NCBI RefSeq assembly: GCF_027474825.1
Contig: NZ_CP107030.1
Coordinates: forward strand, 806,001-870,000
DNA: 64,000 nt
Direction of reading: 5' to 3'
Origin: Maribacter halichondriae
GTDB taxonomy: Bacteria > Bacteroidota > Bacteroidia > Flavobacteriales > Flavobacteriaceae
Position numbers and translations under genes: made by a program
Shown here: positions 1 to 9,050 of the stretch, in pieces
Numbering within the stretch: position 1 is the first letter of the stretch
How the letters are laid out: each line of letters opens with the position of its first letter
The notes under the pieces: generated by a model
Database searches by the model: none
The model's input: only the letters and a program-made list of their open reading frames with translations
Told to the model about the DNA's origin: nothing

Positions 1-1
1 A

Positions 2-751
2 GACCCTGACAATCCTGAGAATATCATCTGGTATGGGAGAAGAACCGCCTATTTGGGAAACTATGAAGATGCCATTGGTATATATTCCGAGGGTATTGAG
101 AAATTTCCGGATAATCCTCGATTTTATAGACATCGAGGGCATCGATATATATCTATAAGAGCTTTTGACAAGGCCATTGCCGATTTCGAAAAAGCGGCAA
201 CACTCATCGAAGGTACCGGTAACGAAATTGAACCCGATGGCATGCCCAATGCCATGAATATTCCTGTCAGCACGTTACACGGTAATATCTGGTACCATTT
301 GGGGTTGGCCTATTATCTAAAGTATGATTACGAAAATGCGTACGAGGCCTATTTAAAATGCCGTGAATCCGGAGATAATGATGACAATCTGGTCTCAAGT
401 ACCCATTGGCTTTATATGATCCAAAGAAGATTGGGCAACAACGAACTTGCCGATAAAATGTTGGACCCCATTCATAAAGATGCCGAAGTTATTGAAAACG
501 ACAACTATTATACCCTTTGTAAGTTTTATAAAGGAATGATTCCGATAGATTCCATACAATCCATAGAAATTGGTAGTCCATCTTCCGATGCCGTCGCCTA
601 TGGGCTGGCCAACTGGTATTTTTACAATGATGAAAAAGAAAAATCCAAGGAGGTTATGGAAGGTCTGGTAGAAAGTAGCGCATGGAGTTCCTTTGGATAT
701 ATTGCCGCGGAGAGTGATCTAATCCAGTATTTTCACAAGAAGAGCAACTAA
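2..751 (+). CDS. TPR-repeat protein, 5' end outside the window
   Basis: Tetratricopeptide-type protein of which only the last 249 codons are visible. The frame is open to the left edge (DPDNPENIIWYGRRTAYL precedes the TTG at 53), so that TTG is internal and no start can be assigned. Helical-repeat units are visible around GNYEDAIGIYSEGIEKFPDN, AFDKAIADFEKAATLI and WYHLGLAYYLKYDYENAYEAY, with the usual small and aromatic TPR positions. TPR domains bind partner proteins; the partner is unknown here. The signal peptide, if any, lies upstream. It ends 72 bp before rpe and may be transcribed separately. Confidence 0.75.
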   Translation, partial: DPDNPENIIWYGRRTAYLGNYEDAIGIYSEGIEKFPDNPRFYRHRGHRYISIRAFDKAIADFEKAATLIEGTGNEIEPDGMPNAMNIPVSTLHGNIWYHLGLAYYLKYDYENAYEAYLKCRESGDNDDNLVSSTHWLYMIQRRLGNNELADKMLDPIHKDAEVIENDNYYTLCKFYKGMIPIDSIQSIEIGSPSSDAVAYGLANWYFYNDEKEKSKEVMEGLVESSAWSSFGYIAAESDLIQYFHKKSN

Positions 752-823
752 ATTGATTGATTTTCCGTTCGTCGCGAAACTTCTCAATTCACTACTTTTG
801 CATTAAATAACAAGCGTACCGCC

Positions 824-1507
824 ATGGGTAACATAAAAATAGCTCCATCACTATTGGCCTCAGATTTTGGAAATCTTCAACGCGATGTTGAAATGGTCAA
901 CAATAGTGATGCAGACTGGCATCATATCGATGTGATGGATGGAGTATTCGTTCCGAACATTTCTTACGGAATGCCCGTGATCAAGGCGATACAAAAACAT
1001 GCCACGAAACCTTTGGACGTACATTTGATGATTATCGACCCCGATCGCTACATCGACACTTTTGCCGAATTGGGGGCTGCAATTCTAACGGTGCACTACG
1101 AGGCCTGCACCCATCTACATAGAACCCTACAGGCTATAAAAGCTAAAGGAATGCAAGCTGGTGTCGCACTAAATCCGCATACAAACATCAACGTGCTTGA
1201 AGATACAATCAAAGATATCGACCTCGTCTGTATGATGAGTGTCAATCCGGGGTTCGGTGGGCAGTCGTTTATCGAAAATACCTATAATAAAGTACGTGAC
1301 CTTAAGGCGTTGATTCAGCACAAAAGGGCCAAGACGCTTATTGAAATAGACAAAAAAAAAAAAAAAAAAAAAGGTGGTGTAACCTCACAAAATGCTAAGG
1401 CCCTTGTCAATGCGGGAGCCGACGTACTCGTTGCCGGAAGTTTTGTTTTCAAATCCAAAAATCCCACCACTACTATTGCAGAATTGGCAAACTTGGCCAG
1501 CACCTAA
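824..1507 (+). CDS. rpe: Ribulose-phosphate 3-epimerase with a seven-lysine insertion
   Basis: Interconverts D-ribulose 5-phosphate and D-xylulose 5-phosphate in the cytosolic pentose phosphate pathway. The TIM-barrel motifs are intact: H34-I-D36 and D65-V-H67 (metal and acid/base residues), NPGFGGQ at 141-147 and E-I-D176. In the family the last Asp runs straight into the phosphate-binding GGV; here seven AAA codons (21 consecutive A, 1352-1372) put K177-K183 between D176 and G184. Without them the protein would be 220 aa, the normal length. The frame is kept. The insertion should disturb the active-site loop; an assembly artefact is quite possible. Its stop overlaps the convergent CBS gene by 3 bp. 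A TACTTTTG (-7-like) lies at 793-800. Confidence 0.93.
   Translation: MGNIKIAPSLLASDFGNLQRDVEMVNNSDADWHHIDVMDGVFVPNISYGMPVIKAIQKHATKPLDVHLMIIDPDRYIDTFAELGAAILTVHYEACTHLHRTLQAIKAKGMQAGVALNPHTNINVLEDTIKDIDLVCMMSVNPGFGGQSFIENTYNKVRDLKALIQHKRAKTLIEIDKKKKKKKGGVTSQNAKALVNAGADVLVAGSFVFKSKNPTTTIAELANLAST
1352..1372 (+). repeat. Poly(A)21 tract inside rpe
   Basis: Twenty-one consecutive A residues, by far the longest homopolymer I see in the window. It is a multiple of three and so codes seven lysines in frame. Such tracts are slippage-prone for DNA polymerase, RNA polymerase and ribosomes, and are also where sequencing and assembly fail most. Confidence 0.97.
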
Positions 1508-1929
1508 TATTGATCCAACAGGTATTTGATTAAATCTGTAGTGGTTACGATTCCCACTAATTTTTCGTCTTGAACGACAGGCAATGCGTGATATTCCTTT
1601 TCGGCCAAAATCTCGGCTACCTCTTTGATGGTAACATCAGCTGGGATACTCTGAATATTTTTGGCCATTACCTGAGGTACCGTGAACATATTATATACGA
1701 TTGTTTCCACACTTTCCTCATCTTCATAGGCGCCATCGGCAAAACTTATTCTAAGCAGATCGGTAAGGCTCAGCATGCCTATTACTCTTTCCCCATCTAC
1801 AACGGGAATATGACGAATTTTATGCTCCTTAAAAAGGCGCTCAGCAGTATCAAGTCCATCGGTTTTGTTCAGCACTACCAGATTGGTGGTCATAATAGTG
1901 GAAATCGGAGTTCTTTGTCTAAGGCTCAT
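1504..1929 (-). CDS. CBS-domain pair protein
   Basis: 141-aa cytosolic protein made only of two CBS motifs (about residues 7-60 and 78-138), the Bateman module that usually binds adenosyl nucleotides. Visible landmarks are HKIRHIPVVDGERVIGMLSLTDLL and YHALPVVQDEKLVGIVTTTDLI, given here as the two repeat cores. The ATG at 1929 is preferred over a TTG at 1935. No catalytic domain is attached, so it is probably a stand-alone sensor or regulator; the target is unknown. Convergent with rpe, the two stops overlapping. Confidence 0.85.
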   Translation of the reverse strand: MSLRQRTPISTIMTTNLVVLNKTDGLDTAERLFKEHKIRHIPVVDGERVIGMLSLTDLLRISFADGAYEDEESVETIVYNMFTVPQVMAKNIQSIPADVTIKEVAEILAEKEYHALPVVQDEKLVGIVTTTDLIKYLLDQY

Positions 1930-2080
1930 AATCAATCATTTTAAAATTAGTATAGCCTAAAGGTCTCCCTTTTCAAAAGGGTTAAATATGATATTTGTCA
2001 TTATTGCCCACAAATTTATGATACGCATACCACAGCCAAGTCTTTTTAACGGGCTCTTAGTTTTTCCTTTACAAATCCAG

Positions 2081-2088
2081 TATTTTTG
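2081..2088 (+). promoter_or_regulatory. Bacteroidota -7 promoter element before the ypdA-like gene
   Basis: TATTTTTG matches the Bacteroidota -7 consensus TAnnTTTG and lies 20 bp before the ATG at 2109. I do not see a convincing -33 TTG at the ideal distance. Confidence 0.45.
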
Positions 2089-2108
2089 CCTTCTATTCGT
2101 TATTCATA

Positions 2109-3087
2109 ATGGACAAACAGAATGTATTCGATATACTCATTGTAGGTGGTGGACCTATCGGGATTGCCTGCGGACTGGAAGCAAAAAAAGGCACTCAATT
2201 ATCTTATTTTAGAAAAAGGCCCAATAGTCAACTCGCTTTTCAATTATCCTGTGAACATGCAGTTCTTTTCCTCTTCGGAGCGATTGGAGATTGACAACGT
2301 TCCCTTTATCAGCAATGAGGCCAAGCCAAAGCGAAACGAGGCTCTGGAATATTATCGAAGAATCGTAACAAGCAATGAGCTAAACATCCATCTATTTGAA
2401 ATGGTGGAACAAGTGTACAAATCGGATAGTTCATTTTCGATTGAGACCAACAAATCTAACTATACCGCAAACAACGTAATCGTTGCGACTGGTTTTTATG
2501 ACCTTCCCAACGTATTGAACGTTCCTGGAGAAGACCTGCCCAAAGTATCCCATTATTACAAAGACCCCCACTTTTATGCCAGTCAGAAATTAGCCGTTGT
2601 GGGAGCTAGCAATTCTGCCATCGACGCTGCCCTGGAATGTTGGAGAAAGGGTTCAGAAGTATCATTGATTATTAGAGGCCCCGAGGTTGGCCAACGTGTA
2701 AAATATTGGGTACGGCCCGATATCATTAACCGTATCGAAGAGGGTAGCATTAAGGCATATTACAATTCAGAAGTCAAAGAGATTACCGAAAATGAGATTA
2801 TCATTGAAACTCCAGAAGGAATCATCTCGCTTGAAAATGATTTTGTTTTGGCATTGACAGGATATAGGCCCAATTTCGAGTTTTTGGAAAAAATGGGCAT
2901 TGAACTTTCGGCAGACGAAAAAAGACTTCCAAATTATAATCCGGAAACCATGCAGACCAATGTTGAAGGACTTTATCTAGCCGGAGTTATTTGCGGAGGT
3001 ATGGAAACCCACAAATGGTTTATAGAAAATTCCCGGATTCACGCACCTATCATCATCCAAGACATTTTGACTAAAAAGGATAGCTAG
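2109..3087 (+). CDS. ypdA: YpdA-like FAD/NAD(P) disulfide reductase, frameshifted
   Basis: Resembles YpdA, the putative bacillithiol-disulfide reductase of the thioredoxin-reductase-like flavoproteins. The FAD Rossmann motif DILIVGGGPIGIACGLEAKK starts in the frame of the ATG at 2109. The rest (NYLILEKGPIVNSLFNYP, a second GASNSAIDAALE NAD(P) motif and C-terminal LYLAGVICGGMETHKWFIE) is one frame over. One extra base in the A7 run near 2187-2193 explains this; six A would give a 325-aa protein, the normal length. The CxxC of thioredoxin reductases is absent, as expected for YpdA. Bacillithiol use by this organism is inferred only. Sequencing error is the likeliest cause of the break. Confidence 0.85.
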
Positions 3088-3096
3088 CCTACATGC

Positions 3097-3169
3097 ACCC
3101 CAATTTTCAGGGAGCACCGATTCACCATATAAAGGTTATTTCAAGGCCTTCATTTTCAAGAACTTTGTA
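3097..3169 (+). promoter_or_regulatory. Composite promoter element, copy 1
   Basis: ACCCCAATTTTCAGGGAG (3097-3114), then TTCAC and AAAGG blocks, then AACTTTGTA (3161-3169) 19 bp before the ATG of the next gene. The same blocks with the same 64-bp start-to-start spacing recur at 35768-35840. The AnnTTTG part is a weak -7 element, so the upstream blocks probably bind an activator that I cannot name. Confidence 0.6.
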
Positions 3170-3187
3170 TCATCAAAACCAGTTCTT

Positions 3188-3682
3188 ATGAAAATCCAAT
3201 ACCCCTTAGCCTTACTTATTTTTATTGCACTCGCTAAATATTACGATAGAAACCCAAACGTTTCAAAAGTAGATGTAAACGAGAAGAATTATAAATCCTA
3301 CAAACTTTTAGTAGAAAGAGGAGCTTTTCATGATGACTCGTTTCAATTGACCTTTGATTCAATAGTGTTCGTTCCAAGTGCAAATTCGTTTCATGATGTC
3401 GAGAAATATATTCTTTACAACACTGTATCTTTAGACAGTTCTCTCACAATCAATTTCTTCAAGGAATTGGAATACGAAGGGTTTTGGAAACTTAAGGATA
3501 CGTATAAAACGGAATCTTCGTGTACCAGCCAACTACGAGTTACCCTAATGAAAGGCCAAAAATCAAAAACCGTACTTTGTGATGATTTTGAAAGGGATTG
3601 TCCCGAATTGATGAAATATATCGATAAAAAAGTAGTTGAATTGGAAGGAAATGATTTAAAAAGATTTTACCTACCAGGCTAA
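3188..3682 (+). CDS. Hypothetical protein with N-terminal hydrophobic segment
   Basis: 164 aa, not recognised. Residues 5-17 (YPLALLIFIALAK) form a short hydrophobic segment after MKIQ, so the protein is probably exported or membrane-anchored; no lipobox is seen. The rest is mixed alpha/beta-looking and polar with three cysteines (two within SSCTSQ...VLCDDFERDC), which might form disulfides outside the cytoplasm. It has its own promoter, sharing an unusual composite element with the gene at 35885, so the two may be co-regulated. Confidence 0.65.
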   Translation: MKIQYPLALLIFIALAKYYDRNPNVSKVDVNEKNYKSYKLLVERGAFHDDSFQLTFDSIVFVPSANSFHDVEKYILYNTVSLDSSLTINFFKELEYEGFWKLKDTYKTESSCTSQLRVTLMKGQKSKTVLCDDFERDCPELMKYIDKKVVELEGNDLKRFYLPG

Positions 3683-3692
3683 AAAATTAGAA

Positions 3693-5668
3693 ATGAGGAA
3701 AATACGTCCTGTTTTTCTTTATTGTTCAATCCGAAGATTATTTGACAATCTTTGGATTGTATTCTGTTTGCTGGGTTTTCATCTTTCTGCCCAAACCGAT
3801 TCATTGGTACCGGCTTCGGGTGGTGACAAAATTTGGTTTTCCACGATTCCCAATACAAAACAAGAATCTTTAGAGCCCTATTACAAAGCGTTGAAAAATG
3901 CCGAGTACGGCGTACAGCGTTTCTCCGTGATAGATCAATTGGCCGCATTCCATATAGATCAGGCCAATACGGACTCCATTTTGTACTACGGAAACCTCTA
4001 CAAAAAAGAGATAGCACTTTGGGACGCTCCAGAAAACGCGAAAAAAATACATTTCTCCAAAGCATATTACATGCTCGGAGTAGGTAACCGTTTTAATGGA
4101 CTATTGGATAATAGTATTAAATGGCATATAAACGGTATTACGAGTGGAGAAGAAGGCAATAGTTCTAAAGGAGTCTATAGAAACAAGATAGGGCTGGCTA
4201 AAATATATATCTTGAAAGAAGAGGAAAATAAGGCCATTTCAGTTTTGGAAGAGGGTTTATCGGCTTTTGAAGATGAACTACCTTTAATTACCAATGATGC
4301 CCTTATTTGTCTTGGGGATGCATTCTTCAATCTAAAGGAATATGATGAGGCAAAATCACTTTACGAAAAAGCATTCGAAGGTGCTAAAAATTTGGGAACC
4401 TTACCCAAGAATTGGAAGTCAATTTAAAACTAGGCCGACTGGCAGAGATCGAAGGTGATTATGACCGAGCTTTCGAACAATATAATGAAACTAGAGAAAA
4501 AGGCCTTAAAGCCGGTATCACAGTATTTTATTTTGAAGGAACAATAAGAGTCGCCCATGTTTTTTATAAAGAAAAAAATTACGAAGCGGCCACCGCGGCC
4601 CTAAGCACCGCTTATGTAAACGCAATAGAGCGTGAAAACCTTAATTACCAAAAAGAGGTTTTGGAAATTCAAAGAAGAACTTTCGCAGCTACGGGAGATT
4701 ATCAAAATGCGTACGCCGTAATGACGCAACTCGATGGTGTAACTTCCCAAATTCGTGCCCAACAACAGCAAAGGTTGAACAGGGAACTCGAAGTGCAGTA
4801 CGAGACCTTACAGAAGGAAAAAGAAATTGACTCCTTACAAGAAGACCAAATTTTAAAAGCTGCCGAACTCAAGCGACAAAAGACGATAAAGAATGCTTTC
4901 TTAATCGGTTTCCTCATCATCTTGATTCCAATATTCGCCCTATTATATGTCTACTATCAAAAGCTTCAGGCGCAAAGTCAATTATCAAGTCAGCAAGAAG
5001 AGCTGAACAAGCAAAAGATGGCTGCTTTGAAACAAGAACAAGAACTGAATTTGATTAAGGCCTCCATTGATGGCCAAGATGAAGAACGTAAGCGAATCGC
5101 ACAAGAACTTCACGACAGTATCGGAGGTAATTTGGCCGGCATCAAATTACAATTAGCGAGCTTGGACGGCACCTCAAAAAAACTCAAACCCATCTCAGAC
5201 CAATTGGATGAAACCTATCAGTTGGTAAGGGATATTTCACATACTTTGATTCCCAAAAAATTTCGAGAACATGAGTTTACGGGACTCTTACAAGAATATT
5301 TGAACTCCATATCGGGTACGGGACAGGTTCAAATAGGTTTTCATCCGCATCCGAAGGGAAAAATAAATACCATTGATGAAAAGGAGCAATTAGAACTTTT
5401 CAATATCGTTAAAGAACTAATGACAAATACCTTAAAACATGCCGAAGCGACAAAAGTGGATATTCATTTGAGTTTGATCGATGATGAGCTATCGCTCTTA
5501 TTTGAAGATAATGGAAATGGGTTCGATGCCACGGTTGCAACCGATGGGATTGGTTTTCAAAATATAAAGAATAGGGTGGCAGAGTTAAAAGGAAAATTGC
5601 ATATTGATTCTACGCTAAAAAGAGGAACCATTATCTCAATAGAAATACCAATACATAAAATATCATGA
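3693..5668 (+). CDS. TPR sensor histidine kinase (HisKA_3 type), frameshifted
   Basis: Membrane sensor kinase of about 658 aa. Order: signal-like segment ending FHLSAQ, a TPR region to about residue 400, coiled coil, one membrane segment (FLIGFLIILIPIFALLYVYY), second coiled coil, HisKA_3 box ERKRIAQELHDSIGGNLAG with the phospho-His, and HATPase with N-box NTLKHA, G1 DNGNGFD and G2 DGIGFQNI. Residues before the break read FEGAKNLG; after it TQELEVNLKLGRLAEIEGDY. One missing base between about 4385 and 4405 (for example in the GGG at 4394-4396) rejoins the frames. Its stop overlaps the next ATG (ATGA), so it pairs with the response regulator at 5665. Confidence 0.88.
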
Positions 5669-6309
5669 AATACAATCTGATCATAGCCGACGACCATCAA
5701 ATGTTCATCGATGGATTAATGAGCATTTTGAAGGATGCTCCTGAGTTCGATGTTACCACAACCTTCAAAAATGGAGCACAGGTAGTCAAATATTTAGATA
5801 TCAACGGGGTGGATGACCTGCATCTTTTGGTTACGGACCTAACTATGCCCGAAATCGATGGTATAGAACTTAACAGTATCATAAAGGATAACTACCCAAC
5901 TTTAAAAACTCTAGTGGTAAGTATGCATATTGATGGCGGGATGATCGATACCCTGATTCGAAACAATGTGGATGGCTATGTTCCTAAAAATGCCGAAAAA
6001 GAAGAACTTCTAGAAGCCATACGCACCATCGTCAAAGGAGAAAAGTATTTCTCAACGGAAATCAAGCGCGCCTATACCGATGCCATGTTCGAGAATAAAA
6101 AGCAAGCTGAAATTTCATTGACAGACCGTGAAAAAGAAGTGCTAAAACTTATCGCCGAAGAAAACACGACCCAAGAAATAGCCGATACCTTGTTCTTAAG
6201 TAAACATACGATTGAAAGCTATCGAAAGAATCTGATTTCGAAACTTCAGGTAAAGAATTTAGCTGGGTTGACCAAACACGCCATAAAAATGGGGTTGTTG
6301 GATTCTTAG
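5665..6309 (+). CDS. NarL/LuxR-family response regulator
   Basis: 214 aa; cognate partner of the overlapping histidine kinase. Receiver domain 1-120 with acidic pocket D9-D10, phospho-acceptor D58 (LVTDLTMPEIDG) and the conserved Lys in GYVPKNAE. GerE-type HTH at about 150-210 (LTDREKEVLKLIAEE...SKHTIESYRKNLISKL). Phosphorylation should promote dimerisation and DNA binding; the target genes are unknown. Translationally coupled to the kinase by a 4-bp overlap and followed by a terminator at 6369-6399. Confidence 0.93.
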   Translation: MKYNLIIADDHQMFIDGLMSILKDAPEFDVTTTFKNGAQVVKYLDINGVDDLHLLVTDLTMPEIDGIELNSIIKDNYPTLKTLVVSMHIDGGMIDTLIRNNVDGYVPKNAEKEELLEAIRTIVKGEKYFSTEIKRAYTDAMFENKKQAEISLTDREKEVLKLIAEENTTQEIADTLFLSKHTIESYRKNLISKLQVKNLAGLTKHAIKMGLLDS

Positions 6310-6368
6310 AACATTCCATCACCCGCCTCGCTATGTAGTACTTTAAGTTAAACAAGCTATGAAAAATT

Positions 6369-6399
6369 AAAAAAGGTCTTGCTTTGCAAGACCTTTTTT
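6369..6399. terminator. Bidirectional intrinsic terminator
   Basis: Stem AAAAAAGGTCTTGC / GCAAGACCTTTTTT with a TTT loop (arms 6369-6382 and 6386-6399). The flanking A and T runs let it work both for the response regulator (+) and for tRNA-Arg (-). Confidence 0.9.
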
Positions 6400-6400
6400 G

Positions 6401-6474
6401 TGACCGCGGAGGGATTCAAACCCCCAACCCTCAGAGCCGAAATCTGATGCGCTATTCAGTTGCGCCACGCGGCC
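6401..6474 (-). tRNA. tRNA-Arg (anticodon TCG)
   Basis: Reverse strand folds as a 74-nt cloverleaf: acceptor GGCCGCG/CGCGGTC (one G-U), discriminator A, D-stem GCGC/GCGC, anticodon stem TCAGA/TCTGA with loop TTTCGGC and therefore anticodon TCG (reads CGA, Arg), T arm GGGGG-TTTGAAT-CCCTC with a mismatch or wobble at the end. CCA is not encoded; TCATTT-like sequence is not relevant because the 3' end runs into the terminator. The gene is followed directly by the terminator at 6369-6399. Confidence 0.92.
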
Positions 6475-6486
6475 ATTTTAGTATTC

Positions 6487-6548
6487 AGTGGGCAGTAGCA
6501 GTATACAGTTAGGGAAATTACTGCCAACTGGTACTGCCTACTGCCACT
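6487..6548. repeat. Intergenic CAGT-rich inverted repeat
   Basis: Imperfect inverted repeat AGTGGGCAGTAGCAGTA...CAGTT (6487-6510) against AACTGGTACTGCCTACTGCCACT (6526-6548). It is built from a degenerate GGCAGT unit that recurs at 23624-23655 and 41831-41862, always between genes. The right arm overlaps the stop codon of the YqeY-like gene. Confidence 0.6.
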
Positions 6549-6996
6549 AGTTCAATTTACTCTTTACAATATTCGAGATCGTCTTCCCATCGGCCTGGCC
6601 TGCCAATTCTTTGGAGACCATGCCCATAACTTTACCCATATCCTTCATTCCCTCAGCACCTATTGCTTTGATGGTACGAACGACAACTTTTTCGATTTCA
6701 TCTTCGCTCAATTGTTCCGGTAGAAATTTTTCGATGATCGCGATTTGCGCCAATTCGGGTTCCGCCAAATCTACCCTACCTTGATCGGCAAAAATAGCAG
6801 CACTATCTTTTCGCTGCTTTACCAATCGCTGTACCAACTTAATCTCATCATCTCCACTCATCTCTGTTCCAGAACCTTTTTCGGTCCGTGCCAACAACAA
6901 TGCGGACTTGATAGCTCTGAGTGATTCTAGGGCAACTTTGTCCTTGGCCTTCATAGCTACTTTCATCTGTTCCATCACTTGCTGTTGTAAGCTCAT
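6547..6996 (-). CDS. GatB/YqeY domain protein
   Basis: 149-aa cytosolic protein covering the whole YqeY family (helical domain resembling the tRNA-binding tail of GatB). Landmarks are MKAKDKVALESLRAIKSALL, RQKDSAAIF and FLPEQLSEDEIEKVV. A role in transamidosome-like tRNA handling has been suggested for the family but is not established. It lies downstream of ftsZ on the same strand, as in many Bacteroidota, with a terminator between them at 7031-7062. Confidence 0.9.
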   Translation of the reverse strand: MSLQQQVMEQMKVAMKAKDKVALESLRAIKSALLLARTEKGSGTEMSGDDEIKLVQRLVKQRKDSAAIFADQGRVDLAEPELAQIAIIEKFLPEQLSEDEIEKVVVRTIKAIGAEGMKDMGKVMGMVSKELAGQADGKTISNIVKSKLN

Positions 6997-7030
6997 CTTT
7001 GGATAATTTTGGACTGCGAAGATAAAAAAT

Positions 7031-7062
7031 AAACCCGAAAATGATACTCAATTTTCGGGTTT
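7031..7062 (-). terminator. Terminator after ftsZ
   Basis: Twelve-bp stem AAACCCGAAAAT / ATTTTCGGGTTT with an 8-nt loop, followed on the minus strand by a T-rich stretch (TTTATTTTTTATC). Ends the dcw cluster transcript or separates it from the YqeY-like gene. Confidence 0.8.
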
Positions 7063-7094
7063 AATAGTATTGGGTAAACGTATCTTGAATACGT

Positions 7095-9008
7095 TTAATC
7101 TACATTGTCGTTCAAGAATGAATTATTAGATCGCAACTGAACCTCACCATTGCTATCTTCGCCTAGGGTAGTTCGTGATACCTTATTTTCCCTTGGGGTC
7201 TCATTCAAATTTACACCCTGTCTCTTGTAGGCCGGCTCCTTTTCGATTTCATCGATATTGTTCGCATTGTTATGGAACTTATAGTTAAAATCTTTCAGCT
7301 TTTTTCGACGTTCATCCGCTCTTTCTTTTAACAAAACTTCTAAAGGGGTGTCCATCGGGTCTATTTCCTTTGATTCGGAAACAACTTCCTCCTTCTCAAC
7401 CTCGATTACCTTTCTTTCAAAGACCAACTCATCCTCTACTATTTTCGGCTCGAATTCTTCAGCCTTTGATTTGGCCCCGGTAAGACTGTTTTCCAACTCC
7501 ATATAGTCATCCAGACTGTAACGGGTCTCACCCTCTTTATTATACTCCAAAACAGGAATAACCTCAATATGATCCGTTACATCGATTTCCATTACTTCTT
7601 CGTCTAGACTGAAGGTGATGATATTGTCTTTGGATTCCTCGTCATCTTCCGAGCTTGATAGAGGCATGTCGAAGCTCATCGCGAACTGATCCTCTTCTTC
7701 CTCTTTTGCAGAAAGTTCTTGTGGATCGACCACATCGATGTGCTCGACTTCATCTTTTGATTCGATAATTACAAAATCATCCTCAGAAATATTTTCTGCA
7801 ATAACCTCTTCATAGAAAACATTGAAGTTTTTTATGTAGTTCGTTGTCGGAATCAATTCCATTTCCTCTTCCAGAACATTTTTAAGAATAGGCTCGTCAA
7901 AAACTTCTTCGGCTTCAAGGTGATGAACAATATTTTGTGAGGTCAGGTTTTGTACCGCCCTTTGTTCATCCTCCAAGGTATGAATGATTTTTTTGGACTC
8001 CGTATTTACAATATCATCTTGCTGATCGATATTAAAACCGGTGGCAATAACTGTAACCGCAATCGCATCGCCTAATTCCTCGTCCTCACCTACACCCATT
8101 ATGATATTGGCACCATGACCGGCCTCAATTTGAATATGATCGTTAATCTCACCGATTTCATCTATGGTAATTTCAGACGAGCCGGAAACAATCAATAATA
8201 AGACATTTTTAGCGCCTGTAATCTTGTTATCGTTCAACAACGGGGAATCCAGCGCCTTCATAATGGCCTCATTGGCCCTTGCCGAACCTGAAGCTATGGC
8301 AGAGCCCATTATAGCCGTACCACTATTGGAAAGTACCGTCTTGGCATCGCGCAAATCGATGTTCTGCGTGTAGTGATGTGTAATTACTTCGGCAATACCA
8401 CGAGCCGCGGTAGCCAGAACTTCGTCCGCTTTTGAAAAACCTGCTTTGAAGCCTAAATTTCCATAAACTTCCCTTAATTTATTGTTATTGATGACTATGA
8501 GCGAGTCAACATTGTTACGTAGCTTTTCAATTCCGAGTTGTGCTTGTTGGCAACGCATTTTACCCTCGAACTGAAACGGCATGGTTACGATACCAACAGT
8601 AAGAATATCCATTTCTTTAGCCTGTTTGGCAATTACGGGAGCAGCACCAGTACCTGTTCCCCCACCCATACCGGCGGTTATAAAGACCATTTTCGTGGTA
8701 TGGTCCAACATACCTTTGATGTCTTCCATGCTTTCAATGGCCGCCTGTTCCCCAACTTCAGGATTCGCACCCGCCCCAAGACCTTCGGTCAATGAAACCC
8801 CCAATTGAATTTTATTGGGCACCGTGCTATTCGTGAGTGCCTGCTGATCTGTGTTCAAGATCACAAAATCGACCCCATTGATTCCGGCCTGGAACATGTG
8901 GTTGATAGCATTGCTTCCGCCACCGCCTACACCGATGACTTTAATAACATTGCTTTGGTTCTTGGGAAGATCAAAAGCTATTCCTTCAAATTCCGTTTCG
9001 TTGCTCAT
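7095..9008 (-). CDS. ftsZ: Cell division GTPase FtsZ
   Basis: Tubulin-like GTPase that polymerises into the division ring. GTP-binding GVGGGGSNAINH at 26-37, the tubulin signature GGGTGTG at 115-121 and the T7 region NNNKLREVYGNLGFKAGFSKADEVL are intact. The core ends near residue 320; a ~310-residue acidic tail follows, closed by a conserved-looking end peptide (NNSFLNDNVD), as in other Bacteroidota where FtsZ is long. The ATG at 9008 is preferred; a TTG at 9047 would add 13 residues and sits 4 bp after the ftsA stop. Confidence 0.97.
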   Translation of the reverse strand: MSNETEFEGIAFDLPKNQSNVIKVIGVGGGGSNAINHMFQAGINGVDFVILNTDQQALTNSTVPNKIQLGVSLTEGLGAGANPEVGEQAAIESMEDIKGMLDHTTKMVFITAGMGGGTGTGAAPVIAKQAKEMDILTVGIVTMPFQFEGKMRCQQAQLGIEKLRNNVDSLIVINNNKLREVYGNLGFKAGFSKADEVLATAARGIAEVITHHYTQNIDLRDAKTVLSNSGTAIMGSAIASGSARANEAIMKALDSPLLNDNKITGAKNVLLLIVSGSSEITIDEIGEINDHIQIEAGHGANIIMGVGEDEELGDAIAVTVIATGFNIDQQDDIVNTESKKIIHTLEDEQRAVQNLTSQNIVHHLEAEEVFDEPILKNVLEEEMELIPTTNYIKNFNVFYEEVIAENISEDDFVIIESKDEVEHIDVVDPQELSAKEEEEDQFAMSFDMPLSSSEDDEESKDNIITFSLDEEVMEIDVTDHIEVIPVLEYNKEGETRYSLDDYMELENSLTGAKSKAEEFEPKIVEDELVFERKVIEVEKEEVVSESKEIDPMDTPLEVLLKERADERRKKLKDFNYKFHNNANNIDEIEKEPAYKRQGVNLNETPRENKVSRTTLGEDSNGEVQLRSNNSFLNDNVD

Positions 9009-9050
9009 AGTATTTATATTACTGGTTATAGTTTTATTCGTATTCAATGC

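Noticed and set aside
1315..1503. 62-aa minus-strand ORF with a Phe run opposite rpe
   Set aside because: Shadow of rpe; its Phe run is just the complement of the poly(A) tract.
2187..2193. Programmed frameshifting in ypdA
   Set aside because: No pseudoknot or stop-codon context, and the same kind of break occurs in many unrelated genes of this sequence.
1988..2294. Short plus-strand ORFs around the ypdA start
   Set aside because: One overlaps the promoter; the other is the true ypdA start that ends early because of the frameshift.
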